A DNA stretch of 64,000 nucleotides from Breviolum minutum Mf 1.05b.01 (GCA_000507305.1 DF241776.1:1-64000), one strand, 5' to 3'; shown: positions 14,701 through 21,644, counted from the first letter of the stretch. Numbers and translations are program-made. The notes: a model not told the origin generated them from the letters alone.

Positions 14701-15136
14701 TGAACAGCATCACACCCATAGGATCCATGGGACTGGTATATTTAGCTACACCGTAATGAAAGTAGATGGCGCAACTCCCAAAAGGTGGCTTAGTAAGGGG
14801 CCATGATAAACCAGTACATTGGAGTTGTGCCATCTACTTTCCAGCTGGTGTACATGAATGGTTGGTTTTCATGTCAGCTAAAATATACCGTTCGTCCCGT
14901 GGATCCCATGACTATCATTCTACCCACGTTGACACGTTGAAACACGGCTGCATCGCGGCACCTGATCCAAGCAGCGCTGCTTCTCCTGCTCCTGGCGCCG
15001 TCGTTCCACATCCACCTTGGCCAGCCAGCTCCGGACGAACCTGGGACGATTTTCCAACACAAAGGAGGAGGAGGACCAACAGCAACCGATGGGTTCTGGC
15101 TCAGTCACCACCACAACCACAACAACCACAACGACG

Positions 15137-15167
<31 letters not shown>

Positions 15168-18100
15168 GAACAACGACAATACAAAGTAGAAGAAAGAACG
15201 AAAAAGATGATTCTTCTGATGACAGTTGGCAAACGAAAGAAGCGTCTATTCAAACGTTCAGGGTACTTCAGAAGTAGAGAGTGACTGGGGTTACACCCTG
15301 GAAAACGAACGGCTGGAACCTGAAAATCATCCAATTGAAAAGGAAAATCATCTTCCAAACCTCTAATTTTTGGGTTCCATGCTAATTTTCCAGGGTGTAG
15401 ACTTCCCCAAATGTTGAAGCTATACCCAAAAACACCCTTCAACGACCCCACGGTAAAACTTAAAATATGTACTTATCCTCAGAGCAATTCTTTATGCCCT
15501 TTATGGGATGGTTAAGTGACCTTTTGGAAGGGCTAAGTGACCACCAAATAGGGGGTCAAAAGGTCACTTTGAATCATCTTTTCCAAAGTCTTCCACCTCT
15601 GAGTTTCGTTTTAAAAACAAACAACGAATCTGCAAAGTGTTCCCCGGGACCCTGAAACTAACAGCTCTTCGCACCAGAAAATCTCAATGGGACTGCAAGA
15701 TGGATGTATTTCCTTTTGGGGCCCGGCCTATTTTCAGGTGCGATGTCATGTTAGTTTCCAGGGAGGGTACCACAAAAAAATGGTACCACTTTGGTTTCTT
15801 GACTCAGCTTTTGTGTATCACATCCAAGGTTAAGAGACCTTCAAGATTCAAGTTTCCAAGACTAGTTGGTGATTGAATCGTCCATTTGAAAAAGTCTTGG
15901 TACCTGGAAAACCTGGCGCACCATTCTTTTAAGGCAACTGTGGCTGGTTTCAGGGGTAAAATTGATGGAAATTAACAGCGACTTGTTTTCCAGGTATAGT
16001 CAAATTGGATCATTTTCCCACCAAAAAAATAAGTAAAAATACAAAAATCATCAAAAATCTGTAAAACCACCACCAAAAAGCAGAATTTGCTAACCCCCCC
16101 CCCCAACGGCCACAACCTGTTTGTTCCCGTCTCACCAGGTTGATGGTCTCTTCCGTTCCCTTAACTTCCCCCTTCCCCGGCCTCTCGATGCAAATGATCT
16201 TACCCACCTTGAAAGTGAAGTAACGTTTGTAGGCCCTGCAAACAGGTGGCACGGTGAAATTTGGGTGGAAAAATCGTTGTTTCCGCCATCTCTTGGTCCA
16301 CGAAATCTAAGGGCAATGGCTGGCATTATCCACCACCCCCAAATGTCACCGTTTTTTGACAAGAAATAGCCAGAGGATTGAGGGATCATGATGGTTAATA
16401 ATCTATAACCCCTTTTAATAAGGCCGGCTATTTCCTGGGAAAACGGTGCCATTGGGAGGGTGTTTTCTACCCTTAGATTCTCATGAACATCGGGGCCCTG
16501 TTGGTTCAAGTTGTTGACTATACAGATTTCAGCATGGGACTTCTCGATTAGCTTGGCGGTTCATGGCTGATGACTTGTATTTTTGCTTGGGTGGCTTGAG
16601 GCGGTGTGGGTTGGAGAGTTGGATTCTCTGATTTTGTGCCTTTGTGAAAAAAGGTATGTATAAATATATTTACATATATATGTTATGCAATAAGTGCGTT
16701 AATCAGATCATCATTGAATCATGTTTGTTGTCTATCTATTCCGCTATACCTGTACATGTGTGCATACAAGGATGTGTATAGATGTATACCTCACGAAATT
16801 AAAAAAATACATGTTTATACTATACCTACGAAAAACACTCATCTCTTTCAAAGCGTTGTTTTTGCTAGTTGGCGTTTTCAACCCAATTTGAAAAATATGC
16901 TCGTCAACTTGGAAACAGTTTCCCAGGGATCCGGGTGAAAATTCACCATCCACTTAGATCAGATGTGCTAGGGTCAAGTTTATGTTGGCGTTTTTTGGGA
17001 ATAAACTTAACTCATCCCACCTTCAATATGAAATCCTCATGTTGGGTATTCCTAAACCCTATTCAATTGGGTATATAGACCATCCCCTACCACCACCACC
17101 CCTATTGGGTTGATATAAACGGGTCACCCCATGTATAAGTAGGTGAAATAACCTTTAAGTTGGTTGTTTGAGTTTTGAGTTGCCACCCAACCTAGGGTTG
17201 TTGGATGATTGATTCCCATCATTCGGTTTCCCACCACCTACGTGGTGGTCCCCACCTTCGTGCTAGAAAGCCCCTGATCAAACGTTGACCATTCGTCGCC
17301 GCCTTCAGGCCGGCCGGGGCAGGAAAATATGCGGGACGAGGAAGGGGTTCAATAGGGGCTGCGGTCGATCAACTCCGAGTTGTCCTTTGTGGGGTTCATA
17401 TGGGGTTCAGGGGTTCAATATGGGATGGTCAATTCACTTAGTTGAAATTTCTTTCTCGATTATCTCTTAAACAGCTGCTGGGTAGCCATTAGCAATATCT
17501 GTTCAGTTCTTATCTTTGCTACCCGCCAATACGGCTTGAGCGGCTTGAGGTGAGGCACGGCCAAAAATTCGAGACTGTCCGAATCGCGAAAAAATTGTCT
17601 AAGGGGGATAAACTCATCAACCCAATAACAGAGGCTTGTATACCCAGTAAAAGGATTCCTTACCTAAGGGTGGGATGAGTTTATCCCCGAGAGTTCATCG
17701 ATCACCAAAAAATTGGGTGAAGCCTATGGGTAGTAGCTCCAACTTCAACCCCTGAAAAAAAATTTGAAGAAACCTGCCGCAAAGTTGAGTCTGGCCAAAA
17801 TCATAAATATTTCACCCAGATTTTCCCGGAAAATCAGGGGATTTCCGGGATTTCCCTTCCAAAAAGCCACCTTTTAGTGGTTTTTTTGATCCTGTAAGGT
17901 GGCTACAGTAGAATTTGACCAGAGTGATGGATAGGAAACTGGGAAACTGGGCCCCGGGAACCCTCATTTTTGGAGGAAACACTTCCCACAGTTGAGTGAA
18001 GCACCGTGACCAAACGCCTCACTGTCATCAGACTTGTGACTTAAGTCTCAAGAAGGGTGACTCCCACCGAGCAAGGGAAGTCTTCAAGGGCTTTTGCTGG

Positions 18101-18876
18101 GTCACAAGTCACAAGTCAACATGCGGATTTACTAGATCCGAAGCTTTCATGTTTCATGTCGCATCACTACATTCATGCGTTGAAATGTGGACGTCCGACA
18201 AATCTATACCAGCTCCTCTCAATACTAGTTGGTGGTTTTCTCCACCCATCTGAAAAATATTATATCGTCAAATTGGAGCGAATTTCCCCAAGGTTCGGGA
18301 TGAAAATTCCAAAAAATATTTGGAACCACAACTCAGATGATCTTTTTTCATCCCTCAACGTTGGGTTGGTGAGGTTTACAACCTTTCCAAAAGCCTCACG
18401 TGAATTCACTCACTCACCAGGGGTCTGTACCTTTGTGCTACCTGCCACTTTTTGTTGCCGAAATTTTTGTCCAGCTTGTTTAACCCAGGGTCTTTCAGCT
18501 CCCAACCTTTCAGCTGTCTTAGCTGATGGTTCAAGCGCGATCGGGCATCGGGATGAATGGCCTACTGTTGATGGTTCAGAAATCCGGCAGTCACCAGTTG
18601 ATATGGTAGGTTATCCCACTATTTACAGGGTGTGGGAAACATCTCAGGTGGTTAGCCGGATTACTGAACCATCAACAGTATGATTCAGTATGAAAGCGTG
18701 ATTAAAACAAAAGGTCATGATTCGGATGTTTTGGTCAATAAAAAATATTTCATGATGTCGGTTGTCGTTGTCCCCCAGCAAACAGTGGCAAATAAAGGGT
18801 TTTGTTAGGTCATCCTGGTTTTGGAGCTTAGCACGGCTTCAGCCCTTCAGAGCTCCTTCGCATCCTCCACCATGGC
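131..18876 (-). CDS. Multi-exon WD40-repeat protein gene (partial, runs off left edge)
   Basis: Twelve small minus-strand exons join with matching phases. In transcript order they are 18854-18876, 14962-15040, 10759-10873, 6848-6915, 5397-5441, 5109-5153, 4636-4686, 3614-3652, 2466-2598, 1537-1578, 1235-1270 and 131-217. The spliced product shows three consecutive WD40 repeats: a histidine-started repeat ending LASASSDGM-VFVWD, one reading GHTAVHCCNFS to GTGS-VDVAKVWE, and one starting TLQGHKDWV and ending ITASLDCTAR, where the W-D would lie off the window. WD40 domains form beta-propellers used as protein-interaction scaffolds; the partners here cannot be told. The N-terminal part includes a charged helical stretch, ERRRQEQEKQR. 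Two introns use GC donors inside the WD40 part (after 1537-1578 and 5109-5153). Introns are packed with foldback repeats. The seven WD40 exons are the secure core. The links to 6848-6915 and 10759-10873 are good, and the two most upstream exons are probable. The 8.2-10.0 kb island lies inside one intron. Confidence 0.75.
962..1010 (+). repeat. CATC/CATCAT-rich low-complexity tract
   Basis: Imperfect CATC and CATCCAT repeats. Intronic in the WD40 gene. Confidence 0.6.
1057..1163. mobile_element. Foldback family C element
   Basis: Family C has ends TACTGTTGATGGTTCAGAAA / mirror and a centre with CCCACTATTTACAGGGTTTT. Here TACTGTTGATGG opens and CCATCAACAGTA closes. In a WD40-gene intron. Confidence 0.75.
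1235..1270 (-). CDS. WD40 gene exon (GH motif of third repeat)
   Basis: A 36-nt exon, phase 1 to 1, with acceptor GCTGAG and donor GTGACC. It reads ACTLQGHKDWV, the classic GH start of a WD40 repeat, and the split codon with the next exon gives D. Confidence 0.7.
1537..1578 (-). CDS. WD40 gene exon (WD motif of second repeat), GC donor
   Basis: A 42-nt exon, phase 1 to 1. The acceptor is GGGCTCAG. It reads VDVAKVWEISTGL and the split codon makes C, giving the usual TGxC. The only donor that keeps WD40 spacing is GCCGGG, a GC-AG intron. Confidence 0.7.
1540..1740. repeat. Family R copy (inverted to 51040-51200)
   Basis: Shares GGATCCTGGCTCACC, AAAAATCCTATAGAGATTCC and an ACACCTCCGGAGA-like stretch with the reverse complement of 51040-51200. 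It overlaps the 1537-1578 exon at its lower edge, so its border there is approximate. Confidence 0.5.
2237..2425. mobile_element. Foldback family K element
   Basis: Family K: GGAGGATCATCCCAGGAC ends around a core with GTCCCCTAAGGATCGGGTTG and ATGGCTTATAAATGG. Other copies: 11770-11945, 25255-25415, 27455-27590, 42200-42310, 52180-52350, 61960-62105, with fragments at 48650-48680 and 56220-56260. Confidence 0.7.
2466..2598 (-). CDS. WD40 gene exon (end of first repeat, start of second)
   Basis: This is the longest and clearest WD40 exon, 133 nt, phase 0 to 1. It opens VFVWDAIGGKCLNSL, then continues VKGHTAVHCCNFSKSGRLM and GTG. The donor is GTACCT and the acceptor is CCCTGAG. A G-H pair, the structural aspartate position region and a terminal V-W-D are all visible. 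Confidence 0.8.
2918..3030. mobile_element. Foldback family F element
   Basis: Family F: ends CTAGTTGGTGGTTTCAACCC / GAAACCACCACCTAG with an internal TCAAATTGGATCATTTCCCC. Other copies: 529-615, 12949-13050, 16866-16950, 18226-18335, 21365-21450, 38761-38867, 39955-40052, 43888-43998, 46217-46315, 63697-63798. Confidence 0.75.
3449..3600. mobile_element. Degenerate family B element
   Basis: Left end CTACACCCCTGAAAATGAAC and an internal stretch with AACCAAACCTCCGTG resemble family B (see 48538-48650). The right end is decayed. Confidence 0.4.
3614..3652 (-). CDS. WD40 gene microexon LASASSDG
   Basis: A 39-nt exon, phase 0 to 0, reading LQVALASASSDGM. It supplies the strand-b/c LASASSDG signature and joins directly to VFVWD in the next exon. 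The acceptor is CAGTAG and the donor is GTCCCT. Confidence 0.72.
3770..3925. mobile_element. Family H element, internally duplicated
   Basis: Family H: CATGGCTTATGAAATAATCC ... AACTGGGTAGTAGTTCATCC ... CCAACCAACCAGGG. The GAAATAATCC-GGGTAGTAG block occurs twice here. Other copies: 1820-1920, 11040-11140, 11575-11715, 14345-14455, 20925-21050, 24420-24500, 28140-28230, 34735-34810, 36497-36720, 40490-40550, 54620-54745, 56883-56985. Confidence 0.65.
4215..4310. mobile_element. Family D element (degenerate)
   Basis: TACCCTCTGGTAAGCCAACA and the mirror CAGCCAGCTATGTTGAT flank about 90 bp. Intron of the WD40 gene. An N-like fragment (4340-4430) and an O copy (4430-4545) follow directly. Confidence 0.55.
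4430..4545. mobile_element. Family O element
   Basis: Family O shares GAGCTATTAGATACTCAGGT, GGACCC and CTGTTGGAGATTTCCTGGA. Other copies: 42585-42690, 51270-51400 and 56270-56390, in both orientations. Confidence 0.65.
4636..4686 (-). CDS. WD40 gene exon HSEVQVVAVS
   Basis: A 51-nt exon, phase 0 to 0, reading EAGLENHSEVQVVAVSQ. The acceptor is the pyrimidine-rich CTTCTTGCCGACAG and the donor is GTGGGA. Spacing from H to S equals that in the GHTAVHCCNFS repeat. The usual G before H is N. Confidence 0.7.
4765..4892. mobile_element. Family J element
   Basis: Family J: GGTGGTTGGAAAA ... CCCCAAATGGTGGTGAAAAA ... AATCACCAACTAAACAAAC. Other copies: 6585-6640 (reverse), 7600-7710, 23825-23930, 35330-35440, 49290-49510 (interrupted), 52550-52660, 54095-54165, with tails at 60940-60975 and 61130-61160. 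Confidence 0.65.
5109..5153 (-). CDS. WD40 gene exon, GC donor
   Basis: A 45-nt exon, phase 0 to 0, reading LRFKGYDTAMHHTLK, with acceptor TGGCCAG and donor GCCGGT. It resembles a degenerate GH-type start (KGYDTA). It is placed by phase and by propeller-like sequence, so less sure than the downstream exons. Confidence 0.5.
5397..5441 (-). CDS. WD40 gene exon, probable propeller strand
   Basis: A 45-nt exon, phase 0 to 0, reading LQSVGDIFCLDPETI. The acceptor is TTTTGACAG and the donor is GTTCTA. DIFCLDPET resembles the xVxxWDxxT strand of a propeller blade with W replaced by L. Confidence 0.5.
5708..5934 (+). repeat. (ATG)n microsatellite with one undetermined base
   Basis: About 227 bp of ATG/GTG trinucleotides with an N at 5786. 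The 100-plus-residue Met, His, Ile or Ser frames across it are low-complexity artefacts. Confidence 0.95.
6848..6915 (-). CDS. WD40 gene upstream exon
   Basis: A 68-nt exon, phase 1 to 0. The splice sites are strong: acceptor CCATCTCAG and donor GTAAGG. It reads AISKAMKLPHLSLMKLDEA then VWM. No motif is recognised. Membership rests on matching phase with both neighbours. Confidence 0.55.
6951..7064. mobile_element. Family M element (degenerate)
   Basis: CCATGGGGAGGAGCGGTATA ... TTTACCTACATGAATG ... ATATCCCATGGATCCTATGG. See 43135-43231 for the best copy. Confidence 0.55.
7236..7339. mobile_element. Family D element
   Basis: Family D ends are TACACTCTGGTAAACTAACA and its mirror TGTTAATTTACGAGAGGGTA, with GAAGATGTATCTCCTATT in the centre. 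Confidence 0.8.
7955..8038. mobile_element. Family I element
   Basis: Perfect 13-bp ends GGGATAAACTCAT... / ...GATGAGTTTATCC around about 80 bp. Other copies: 14485-14565, 17608-17688 (reverse), 17005-17125 and 60993-61105. Confidence 0.75.
8421..8690 (-). CDS. Small charged unknown protein (89 aa)
   Basis: Start ATG at 8690 (MASSTSSEEEN) follows GTGG and is followed by G. The frame stays open to a TAA. The sequence is acidic then basic: TEEELWAALFTKFKAEC in the middle and a C-terminal end reading KRKH-type DKEPVTRFVKLCS (here RRKHDKEP). No family is recognised. The 3' part is duplicated at 9058-9213, where frame and stop are kept. It lies in a GC-richer island free of foldback elements. The opposite strand is also open across both copies, so strand is probable rather than certain. 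Confidence 0.5.
   Translation of the reverse strand: MASSTSSEEENYAENLSTQTEEELWAALFTKFKAECGTSDRLQRRVQYLRNAIDACSLMDMKKQPAEQRRSCRRKHDKEPVTRFVKLCS
8807..9034 (-). CDS. Open exon-like segment upstream of the 89-aa ORF
   Basis: The minus strand is open for about 220 nt and reads natural-looking peptide (LNDGGIIHIALNRDRPKD, then MELVKQRTHGQAEQED). It ends in TAG. It could be an upstream exon of the 8421-8690 gene or a separate small gene. No domain is recognised. Confidence 0.3.
   Translation of the reverse strand: MAYVWVKAVRLKHPPLLPQLQILPLPPLLLNDGGIIHIALNRDRPKDSMELVKQRTHGQAEQEDIRNNLPMSTCW
9058..9213 (-). pseudogene. Partial duplicate of the 8421-8690 ORF 3' end
   Basis: About 155 bp match 8385-8540 at roughly 90 percent. 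The minus-strand frame of the ORF is preserved from IDAW-LTDMKRRPAEQRRSC through KRKHDKEPVTRFVKLCS to the same TAA, with mostly conservative or synonymous changes. Upstream of the match the frame is closed by TGA. It is either a 5'-truncated pseudogene or a duplicated last exon. Confidence 0.5.
9529..9770 (+). repeat. 12-bp minisatellite GTCAGAAAGAAT type
   Basis: About 20 degenerate copies of a 12-nt unit (GTCAGAAARAAK) in tandem. The period is a multiple of three and no unit carries a stop, so several frames are open on both strands (Ser/Glu/Met- or Lys/Arg/Val-rich forward, Ser-Asp-Ile-Leu reverse). It follows directly on the duplicated segment. Confidence 0.8.
9780..10013 (+). CDS. Possible Glu/Gly-rich coding tail (low confidence)
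   Basis: The plus frame continuing from the minisatellite stays open to TGA at 10013 and becomes acidic (GGDKEAEEETEEGVGDKADI). The reverse strand is also open with Ser/Pro-rich sequence. No motif decides between them. Confidence 0.2.
   Translation, partial: ARGELEASGHGSSHGHWELWGVSLATQNTIEEFAHKPGEDGRSRGGDKEAEEETEEGVGDKADIKPNNPHPTDTQQG
10269..10476. mobile_element. Two back-to-back family A-type elements
   Basis: 10269-10374 and 10373-10476 each have mirrored ends (ACTAACATAG...CTATGTTAGT; GGAAAACTAACATG...). They abut at a shared TA. Family A copies elsewhere: 15648-15771, 23360-23476, 27791-27895, 28961-29064, 34982-35089, 36089-36208, 37453-37581, 38331-38431, 39142-39257, 49350-49456, half at 52485-52530. 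Confidence 0.7.
10617..10672 (+). repeat. (ACC/ATC)n microsatellite
   Basis: A run of CAC/CATCAT trinucleotides. Confidence 0.85.
10759..10873 (-). CDS. WD40 gene upstream exon
   Basis: A 115-nt exon, phase 0 to 1, with acceptor TTTCTATCCAG and donor GTGGCG. It begins DSPDLDLLHIVAKTSDG and later reads EVFVYSYDSMLSLRRVL. Its codon use looks genuinely coding. It may be a divergent propeller blade. It is separated from the next exon by an intron that contains the 8.2-10.0 kb island, so the link is less certain. Confidence 0.5.
11414..11532. mobile_element. Family D/A-like element
   Basis: TACCCCGCCAAAACTAACAT with GCTGGAAAATCCACC is mirrored by GATTTTCCAGC and a TGAACTCAGGGGTGTA end. The half element before it (11335-11400) ends in a decayed TACCCTCCC. 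Confidence 0.55.
11770..11945. mobile_element. Family K element
   Basis: GGAGGATGGATCATCCCAGG start, a GTTGTCCCCTAAGGATCGCG core, and a GGGGTGATCCTCCAAGT end. Confidence 0.65.
12050..12345. mobile_element. Family L element, expanded copy
   Basis: Family L: CAATGCCAC-type ends, AGAAATAGCCGGCC / GGCCGGCTATTTC arms, an AATGATGGTTAAT centre and a CCCTTAGATTCCC tail. Other copies: 16255-16490, 29240-29330, 42090-42200, 44340-44470, 51520-51640, 53870-53985, 54776-54935. Here the CTATTTC arm is displaced by about 60 bp. Confidence 0.55.
12497..12616. mobile_element. Family Q element
   Basis: CCTAAAATGGTGTTGTTTCC ... TACTAAAAATGAGTTTCGCA ... GGGTACCACCATTGAAGGAA. Other copies: 44697-44810 and 62170-62315. 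Confidence 0.7.
13224..13316. mobile_element. Family B element (short)
   Basis: Ends TACACCCCCGAAGATTAACA and TGTTAATCTTCCGGGGTGTA are mirror images with one mismatch. 93 bp long. Confidence 0.8.
13879..14073. mobile_element. Family D element, long form
   Basis: Ends TACCCTCCAGTAATCTAACA and TGTTAGTTTACCAGAGGGTA with inner AGCTGGCTGGAA / TTCCAGCCAGCT. About 90 bp of extra DNA sits in the loop. Confidence 0.75.
14567..14707. mobile_element. Family C element abutting a family I element
   Basis: TACTGTTGGTGGTTCAGAAA at the left, CGCCGGATTTCGGAACCAAC at the right. The family I copy 14485-14565 ends exactly where this begins. Confidence 0.7.
14712..14911. mobile_element. Family M element interrupted by a family N element
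   Basis: The M arms CCATAGGATCCATGGGACTG and its mirror CCCGTGGATCCCATG are split by N at 14761-14843. Confidence 0.7.
14761..14843. mobile_element. Family N element nested in M
   Basis: Ends AAGTAGATGGCGCAACTCC and the mirror GGAGTTGTGCCATCTACTTT. Other copies: 19790-19880, 29483-29567 and 40335-40431, with a fragment at 4340-4430. Confidence 0.75.
14962..15040 (-). CDS. Exon with charged helical segment
   Basis: A 79-nt exon, phase 2 to 0, with acceptor CGTCCCAG and donor GTGCCG after a CAG. It reads FVRSWLAKVDVERRR then QEQEKQRCLDQ, a likely amphipathic or coiled helix. Its phase fits the 10759-10873 exon. A competing glycine/alanine-rich frame is also open, but it does not end on this donor as neatly. 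Confidence 0.45.
15105..15181 (+). repeat. (CAA)n microsatellite
   Basis: CAA/CCA/CGA trinucleotides, giving Gln, Asn, Thr or Val homopolymer frames. Judged non-coding, just upstream of the 14962-15040 exon. Confidence 0.9.
15292..15399. mobile_element. Family B element
   Basis: TACACCCTGGAAAACGAACG at the left and GCTAATTTTCCAGGGTGTA at the right. Confidence 0.75.
15490..15585. mobile_element. Family G element
   Basis: Family G: CCAGGTGATTCAAAGTGACC / GGTCACTTTGAATCACCTGG ends and a repeated GGTTAAGTGACC core. Other copies: 258-360, 19385-19500, 20731-20845, 36550-36657, 41040-41122, 45888-45965, 48825-48943, 50000-50127, 51765-51850, 54503-54618, 58770-58872, 60090-60202. Confidence 0.7.
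15648..15771. mobile_element. Family A element
   Basis: CCTGAAACTAACAGCTC left end and ATGTTAGTTTCCAGGGAGGG right end. Confidence 0.65.
16255..16490. mobile_element. Family L element
   Basis: AAGAAATAGCCAGAGG and AAGGCCGGCTATTTCCTGGG arms, ATGATGGTTAATAATC centre, with matching TCTAAGGGCAATGG / CCATTGGGAGGG and CCCTTAGATTCTC outer parts. Confidence 0.7.
17608..17688. mobile_element. Family I element, reverse
   Basis: GGATAAACTCATCAACCC at the left and GGGATGAGTTTATCC at the right, with GTAAGGAATCC reversed inside. Confidence 0.75.
17700..18220. other. No gene or clear repeat recognised
   Basis: Mixed-composition DNA. A short self-complementary stretch GACTTGTGACTTAAGTC lies near 18030. The plus-strand frame over 18057-18683 runs into F and C elements and is judged non-coding. 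Confidence 0.4.
18563..18680. mobile_element. Family C element, well preserved
   Basis: TACTGTTGATGGTTCAGAAA at the left and ACTGAACCATCAACAGTA at the right. Confidence 0.85.
18854..18876 (-). CDS. 23-nt microexon AMVEDAKE
   Basis: A microexon, phase 0 to 2, with acceptor CCTTCGAG and a GC donor (GCTCTG). Its split codon with the next exon gives E, producing EDAKEFVRSW across the join. It is short, so support is modest. Confidence 0.35.
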
Positions 18877-19610
18877 CTCGAAGGTTTGGACCAAACAAAA
18901 ATGCCGTGCGAAACATCGTTGTTTCAAAAAACCCGGTGAAGATGAAAAAAATACCACCATCAAACAAACAGAACCAAGAAACACTTCCCAGGTTCAATGG
19001 GTTTCATGATTCATGATCCTTAAGGAAAAAAATTCAAAAGGTTCATGTTTCATTGCCATGGAAGTTAGACTTTGAAAAATAAGTTTGAAAGGACATGGTT
19101 TCCACAGCACTGTCATGTGATTCCTGATGTCTTTGGCAAAATCCCCCCACCAAAGCAATAAACCCTACGAAAAGTACGAGTACCTCGGATCTGGAAGGAT
19201 ATTCATTTCATTTCAGCATGTTTGGTAGCAGAACTTGAAGCTGCATTGCTCAAGGTTGGCTGAAAATTCACCCCACAAGGTGTTTTGGGCGACAATCTTT
19301 ATTCCCCTTTTGATGGACCCTTTGATCAAACTGACTCGGGGTGGATTTTTTTTTCCCCTTCCAGCTGATTCAGCCGCCGTGACCTGACTTGATCCCCAAA
19401 CGTTGGGCGTTGGTCACTTAAATTCACCAACAACCTTTCCAAAAGGTCGCCCTTTTAACCCATCCCCAAAAAGGTCACGATTTCACACAGAATTGCCAGG
19501 TTTTGATGTTTTTTTGTGGATTTTGTGTTGGGAAAAAATCAAATACAAAGCTACAACTCCAAGTGATTGTGCTGATCAAAGCCGAAAAATGTTTTGAACC
19601 CTTGCTATGT

Positions 19611-19714
19611 GGGTGTTTCCAAAAAATAGGGGTACCCCCAAATGGATGGCTTATGATGGAAAATCCTATAAAAGTTGATGATTTGGGGGTACCATTATTT
19701 TTGGAAACACCCAT
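19611..19714. mobile_element. Family E element
   Basis: Ends GGGTGTTTCCAAAAAATAGG and TTTTTGGAAACACCCATG. Internal GGGGTACCCCCAAATGGATG is mirrored by GATTTGGGGGTACCA. Other copies: 41678-41786 and 47486-47586. Confidence 0.85.
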
Positions 19715-19789
19715 GTCCCTATACTTGCAACAACCGCCACAAGAGCCACAGTCCTCACCAGCAGCAGCAACAACACCATCTGGAAAGTA

Positions 19790-19880
19790 TCGATAGTGAT
19801 CGCCCCACTCCCATTAGTCTTGGTTTATCATGGCCTTCGCCAAACTCTTCGCCACCGAACTTGGGAGTGGCGATCGCCAT
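19790..19880. mobile_element. Family N element (variant)
   Basis: Shares GCCTTCGCCAAACTCTTCGC with 40375-40410 and ends GCGATCGCCATCTACTTTC. The left arm has GATCGCCCCACTCCC. Confidence 0.65.
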
Positions 19881-19911
19881 CTACTTTCACAGTGTAATGG
19901 GATATCTTAAG

Positions 19912-20301
19912 NNNNNNNNNNNNNNNNNNNNNNNNNNNNNNNNNNNNNNNNNNNNNNNNNNNNNNNNNNNNNNNNNNNNNNNNNNNNNNNNNNNNNNNNN
20001 NNNNNNNNNNNNNNNNNNNNNNNNNNNNNNNNNNNNNNNNNNNNNNNNNNNNNNNNNNNNNNNNNNNNNNNNNNNNNNNNNNNNNNNNNNNNNNNNNNNN
20101 NNNNNNNNNNNNNNNNNNNNNNNNNNNNNNNNNNNNNNNNNNNNNNNNNNNNNNNNNNNNNNNNNNNNNNNNNNNNNNNNNNNNNNNNNNNNNNNNNNNN
20201 NNNNNNNNNNNNNNNNNNNNNNNNNNNNNNNNNNNNNNNNNNNNNNNNNNNNNNNNNNNNNNNNNNNNNNNNNNNNNNNNNNNNNNNNNNNNNNNNNNNN
20301 N
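19912..20301. other. Assembly gap (390 N)
   Basis: A run of 390 undetermined bases directly followed by a TA microsatellite. Coding frames drawn through it are meaningless. Confidence 1.
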
Positions 20302-20372
<71 letters not shown>

Positions 20373-20376
20373 GTAT
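20302..20376 (+). repeat. (TA)n / TATATG microsatellite at the gap edge
   Basis: Pure TA with interspersed TGTA, the likely cause of the gap. Confidence 0.95.
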
Positions 20377-20730
20377 ACCTGGACCCTCCAAGGGGTGCCA
20401 AATGGATGGCATTTGGGTGTCATTAAGCAACAAATTCTTAGGGTTTCAATTTTCACCCATTGGAGGGTTATACGGTATACCCTAATCAACTTCAACCAAC
20501 AGCGAAATTTGATACATCATTGTCCACGTTGAATCTCCCTTCCAAGTGGCGCTTGTGCGATGAACCCATCTGCGGTTGCTGTTTGGGTTTTCCACCATGG
20601 GATGTGATGATGATGGGACCCTGGTTACACCGGGCCGTTACAACCGTTTCCAAGCAAATCTTAAGTCTTCAGGGGAAATACATTTAGCATCATTTAGCCA
20701 AAGATGATCAAAAGATCGGATTCCAGAGCC

Positions 20731-20845
20731 AGGTGATTCAAGCCGTGACCTTTTTATCCCAAAAACGTTGGGTTGGTCACCAACAACCTTTCCATAAGGT
20801 CACTTAACCATCTCAAAAAGGGCACGAATTGAATCACCAGGAGGT
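20731..20845. mobile_element. Family G element
   Basis: CCAGGTGATTCAAGCCGTGA ... GGTCACTTAACCATC ... TTGAATCACCAGG. Confidence 0.75.
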
Positions 20846-21579
20846 GGACATGTTGGATTTTGGATTTTGCTTGCAAAACGCTTCACCAACCGCGTTTTTG
20901 GCATTTATATAAGTCACGTGAGCAATGAACAAAAATACGGTGGTGAAGTTTAGGGTGTATATAGGGGATTACACTACCCAGTTACGTGGGGATTATAATC
21001 AATACCATGAAATAAGGATCCCTGTTACTATTGGACAACCAGTTTTTCATGGAAAGTACATAAGGTTTTCTTTCGTGGCTCAATTGATTGTGGGAATGGT
21101 TTGCGAATCCCTTGAAGTATGAGAACGGTATGGGTCCCGTTTGTGATGGGAAGGGGTTCCCACTATTGGTCCCTGGAATTTCTTGTGAATTGAGTGGCTG
21201 ATACAAGTACCTCAGTAGGTGGTATTTTCCCAGAATTCTAGTGACCATTGGCTTAGAACTTATATAACTTTCTGCTGAAACAAAATCAGAAAAGAATACG
21301 ACAGGGAATTCTCGGTTTTTTTCCTGAAAAAAGTCAGTGTGAAAATGTCCAAAGTCTCCAAAGCTAGATGGTCGTTTATATCAGTTAGTCAAATTGGAAG
21401 CATTTCCCAGGGATCCGGGTGAAAATTCCAAAAATCAGATCAGATGTGACAGGGTCAAGGTTGGGAAAAGTTTGGCCAACCTAAAATTCTGACCCCTCAC
21501 TCCCATCTCCTTCCCCCCCCCAATAAAAAAAAACAAAACAAAACCATGCACCTTCTGCCTAGAAAGCTGCCAAGCACAG

Positions 21580-21644
21580 CCCCTGCGGTACTTCCCAAAG
21601 CCTCGGTTTATCCAGCCGGTGGGGCCCAGTTCCACGATCCAGTG
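21580..21644 (-). CDS. Possible exon HWIVELGPTGWINRG
   Basis: The acceptor is TTTCGGTTCAG before 21644. The reading HWIVELGPTGWINRGFGKYR looks like real protein. The downstream boundary is unclear (GTACCG, or a GC donor a few bases on), so phase and linkage are open. Confidence 0.35.

Noticed and set aside
14766-15284. 172-codon plus ORF with poly-Gln
   Set aside because: It crosses family M and N repeats and the CAA microsatellite. The minus exon 14962-15040 has matching splice sites.
19675-20532. Frames of 160-285 codons
   Set aside because: They run through the 390-N gap and the TA microsatellite.
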